From: an uncultured Lachnospiraceae bacterium
GTDB taxonomy: Bacteria > Bacillota > Clostridia > Lachnospirales > Lachnospiraceae
Direction of reading: 5' to 3'
Length of the DNA: 5,461 bases
Assembly: GCA_905197485.1 (NCBI GenBank)
Contig: CAJJYZ010000057.1
Location: 1-5,461 of the forward strand
Shown here: in pieces, positions 3,953-5,461 of the stretch
How the letters are laid out: each line of letters opens with the position of its first letter
Numbering within the stretch: the stretch's first letter is position 1
Made by a program: the position numbers and the translations under genes
Notes under the pieces: model-generated
Database searches by the model: none
What the model was told of the DNA's origin: nothing
What the model saw: only the letters and a program-made list of their open reading frames with translations

Positions 3953-5461
3953 TTATTTGAATTTCTTTACTAATAAAGCGAGAATAGCTGCAAGGCTAAG
4001 TCCTGCTGGCACTGCTGCTGCAAGTGGGTTAGCTTCGTCAGATGTCTTAGGAGCTTTTTTCTTGTCGTCCTTCTTGTCATCTTTCTTGTTGTCGTCTTTA
4101 TTCTCATCTTTATTTGGTGTTTCCGGTTTGCTTGGTTTGTTTGGCTCTTCCGGTTTTTCTGGCTTCTCTACTGGTGTAGATGGCTCGATTGGTGTCCAAT
4201 CTGTTGCCTTAGCTACAGCAACTCTTGTAGTTCCGTCTGCTTCGATTGGGAAACGTCCGTCTTCATCAACGATAGCGTATCCTTCTGGAAGGTTTCTTCT
4301 TACATAAGCTGCATCCATTTCTGTAGCATCTTTATCTACTGAAACTACTACGTTTCTGTAGTTTTCATTTGTTTTGTGGTCGTAGTAAATGATGTTAATG
4401 TCTTTAGAAGCTTCTTCTGGTGCAGATAATCTCTTCACTGGAACCTTAACATTGTTGTTTTCATCGATAGCAAAGTCGTTTTCTCTTGCAAGTTCCCATC
4501 CTTCTGGAACGTATTTTTTAACATTCTCTACGTGTACCTGTGTATCAGCAGCGCCTACTGTAAGAGGTACATTAGCAATGTTTTCACCATTTTTAGCGTT
4601 GTAGTAAACAAGGTTAATTTCTCTTGTTTCTGCTTCAGCAGCTTTTTCTACAACCATTGTATGTCCACCAACTGAACCAAATGGAATAGAAATTTCTGTA
4701 ACCTGGTCTCTGTCGTTAGAAACTTTATATCCTGCTGGAAGGTTGAAGTCTTCGCCAAGTTTGAATGTAGCATCTTCGCCATCTTTTCCTGTTTTAGAGC
4801 AAACTGTTTTGTCTACAACTGTTCCATCTGTAGTTTCAAATGTAACAGTAAGAGTTGCTTCTCTAAGAGTAATATCTTCTTTTACAGATACATATACATA
4901 TCCATCTCTAATCTGGCAATCTGAATCTACAAGAGTATATCCTGCTGGCATAAATCTTGCTAAGATTGCTTTGTTTACTGCTGATGTATTAACAGATACC
5001 TGAACAGGAACTTCTGCTACCTGTTTTTCAGCTGTTTCATCATAGTAATTGATTTTTACTGTCTGTGTTTCTTCTACCGGTGATACAGACACATATACGT
5101 ATCCATCTCTGATGATGCAATCAGAAGCATTTTCAGCGCTAAGTCCATATCCTGCTGGCATATGTCTTGTGATGATAGCCATATTTACTGCTGATGTATC
5201 AATAGATACTTCTACAGGAACTTCTGCTACCTGTTTCTTAGCTGCTTCATCGTAGTAGTTAATTTTTACTGTCTGCGTTTTCTCCTGTGGAGCTACAGAT
5301 ACATATACATATCCATCTCTAATCTGGCAATCTGAACCATTTTCTCCACTAAGAACATATCCTGCCGGCATATTTCTTGTAATGATAGCCATGTTTACTG
5401 CTGATGTATCAATAGATACTTCTACAGGAACTTCTGCTACCTGTTTCTTAGCTGCTTCATC
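3953..5461 (-). CDS. Wall-anchored repetitive surface protein with MucBP-like repeats, C-terminal part
   Basis: The last 502 residues of a large secreted surface protein; the frame is open at the right edge, so signal peptide and N-terminus lie outside. It is built from repeats: part of one unit (residues 1-23), two full 70-residue units (24-93, 94-163) and the first half of a third (164-196). Each opens with AII or AIL, MPAGY and DGYVYVSV and ends with KINYYDE and VAEVPV. A divergent domain (about 197-278) and two more distant units (about 280-345 and 353-416, with YYN or YYD and PEGW or PEGY) follow. The pattern resembles MucBP-type adhesin repeats. Then come a Pro/Lys/Asp-rich wall-spanning spacer (426-469), the sorting motif APKTS (470-474), a hydrophobic helix and a KKFK tail. 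It is probably covalently attached to peptidoglycan by a sortase. Adhesion is inferred from architecture. The promoter is not visible. Confidence 0.88.
   Translation of the reverse strand, partial: DEAAKKQVAEVPVEVSIDTSAVNMAIITRNMPAGYVLSGENGSDCQIRDGYVYVSVAPQEKTQTVKINYYDEAAKKQVAEVPVEVSIDTSAVNMAIITRHMPAGYGLSAENASDCIIRDGYVYVSVSPVEETQTVKINYYDETAEKQVAEVPVQVSVNTSAVNKAILARFMPAGYTLVDSDCQIRDGYVYVSVKEDITLREATLTVTFETTDGTVVDKTVCSKTGKDGEDATFKLGEDFNLPAGYKVSNDRDQVTEISIPFGSVGGHTMVVEKAAEAETREINLVYYNAKNGENIANVPLTVGAADTQVHVENVKKYVPEGWELARENDFAIDENNNVKVPVKRLSAPEEASKDINIIYYDHKTNENYRNVVVSVDKDATEMDAAYVRRNLPEGYAIVDEDGRFPIEADGTTRVAVAKATDWTPIEPSTPVEKPEKPEEPNKPSKPETPNKDENKDDNKKDDKKDDKKKAPKTSDEANPLAAAVPAGLSLAAILALLVKKFK
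4973..5461 (-). repeat. Tandem 210-bp coding repeats in the surface-protein gene
   Basis: Units of 210 bp (70 codons) cover 5183-5392 and 4973-5182, with part of another at 5393-5461. Bases 5394-5461 are identical to 5184-5251, a 68-base exact match at a period of 210. The two complete units differ more, by codons scattered along their length. Such near-identity points to recent unit duplication or conversion, and the array continues beyond the window. Confidence 0.85.

Noticed and set aside
3957..5255. Plus-strand Ser-rich open frames opposite the surface-protein gene
   Set aside because: They mirror the repetitive, codon-biased minus-strand gene and lack ribosome binding sites.

Overview
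The window looks like a chromosomal segment of a low-to-mid GC Firmicute, most likely a gut Clostridia of the Lachnospiraceae type. This is inferred from the style of the S10 and L3 proteins, strong AGGAGG ribosome binding sites, consensus sigma-A promoters and a MucBP-like surface protein with a degenerate sorting signal. No tRNA, rRNA or CRISPR array is visible. Species cannot be fixed from sequence reading alone.

Layout. On the minus strand at the left edge is the start of the S10 ribosomal protein operon: promoter (832-860), a structured leader of about 225 nt, rpsJ (282-599), an intergenic stem-loop, and the first 58 codons of rplC, which runs off the left edge. From 889 rightwards the window is accessory DNA. 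A decayed 3' end of a sorting-signal gene (889-1029, minus) is followed at once by a plus-strand YefM/YoeB toxin-antitoxin operon (1124-1639), with a consensus promoter and a paired GTAC operator. Next comes a dense cluster of palindromes (1648-1856). A gene-poor stretch (1857-2118) follows, holding a short broken reading frame and the second copy of a 20-bp direct repeat, whose first copy is at 893-912. The rest is on the minus strand: an Rpn/PD-(D/E)XK nuclease (2119-3012), an unrecognised lipoprotein (3272-3814) and the 3' part of a repetitive wall-anchored surface protein (3953-5461, open at the right edge).

How the parts relate. The S10 operon is ordinary housekeeping with its own promoter and probably feedback control through the leader. 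The toxin-antitoxin pair is self-contained and autoregulated. Rpn, the lipoprotein and the surface protein look separately terminated, each with a hairpin near its 3' end. The main structural story is that the 3' end of the surface-protein gene (3962-4060) has a decayed relative 3 kb away, beside the S10 promoter. The toxin-antitoxin operon begins at the point where that similarity stops, and the 20-bp repeats bracket the whole insert. This suggests past recombination or insertion upstream of the S10 operon.
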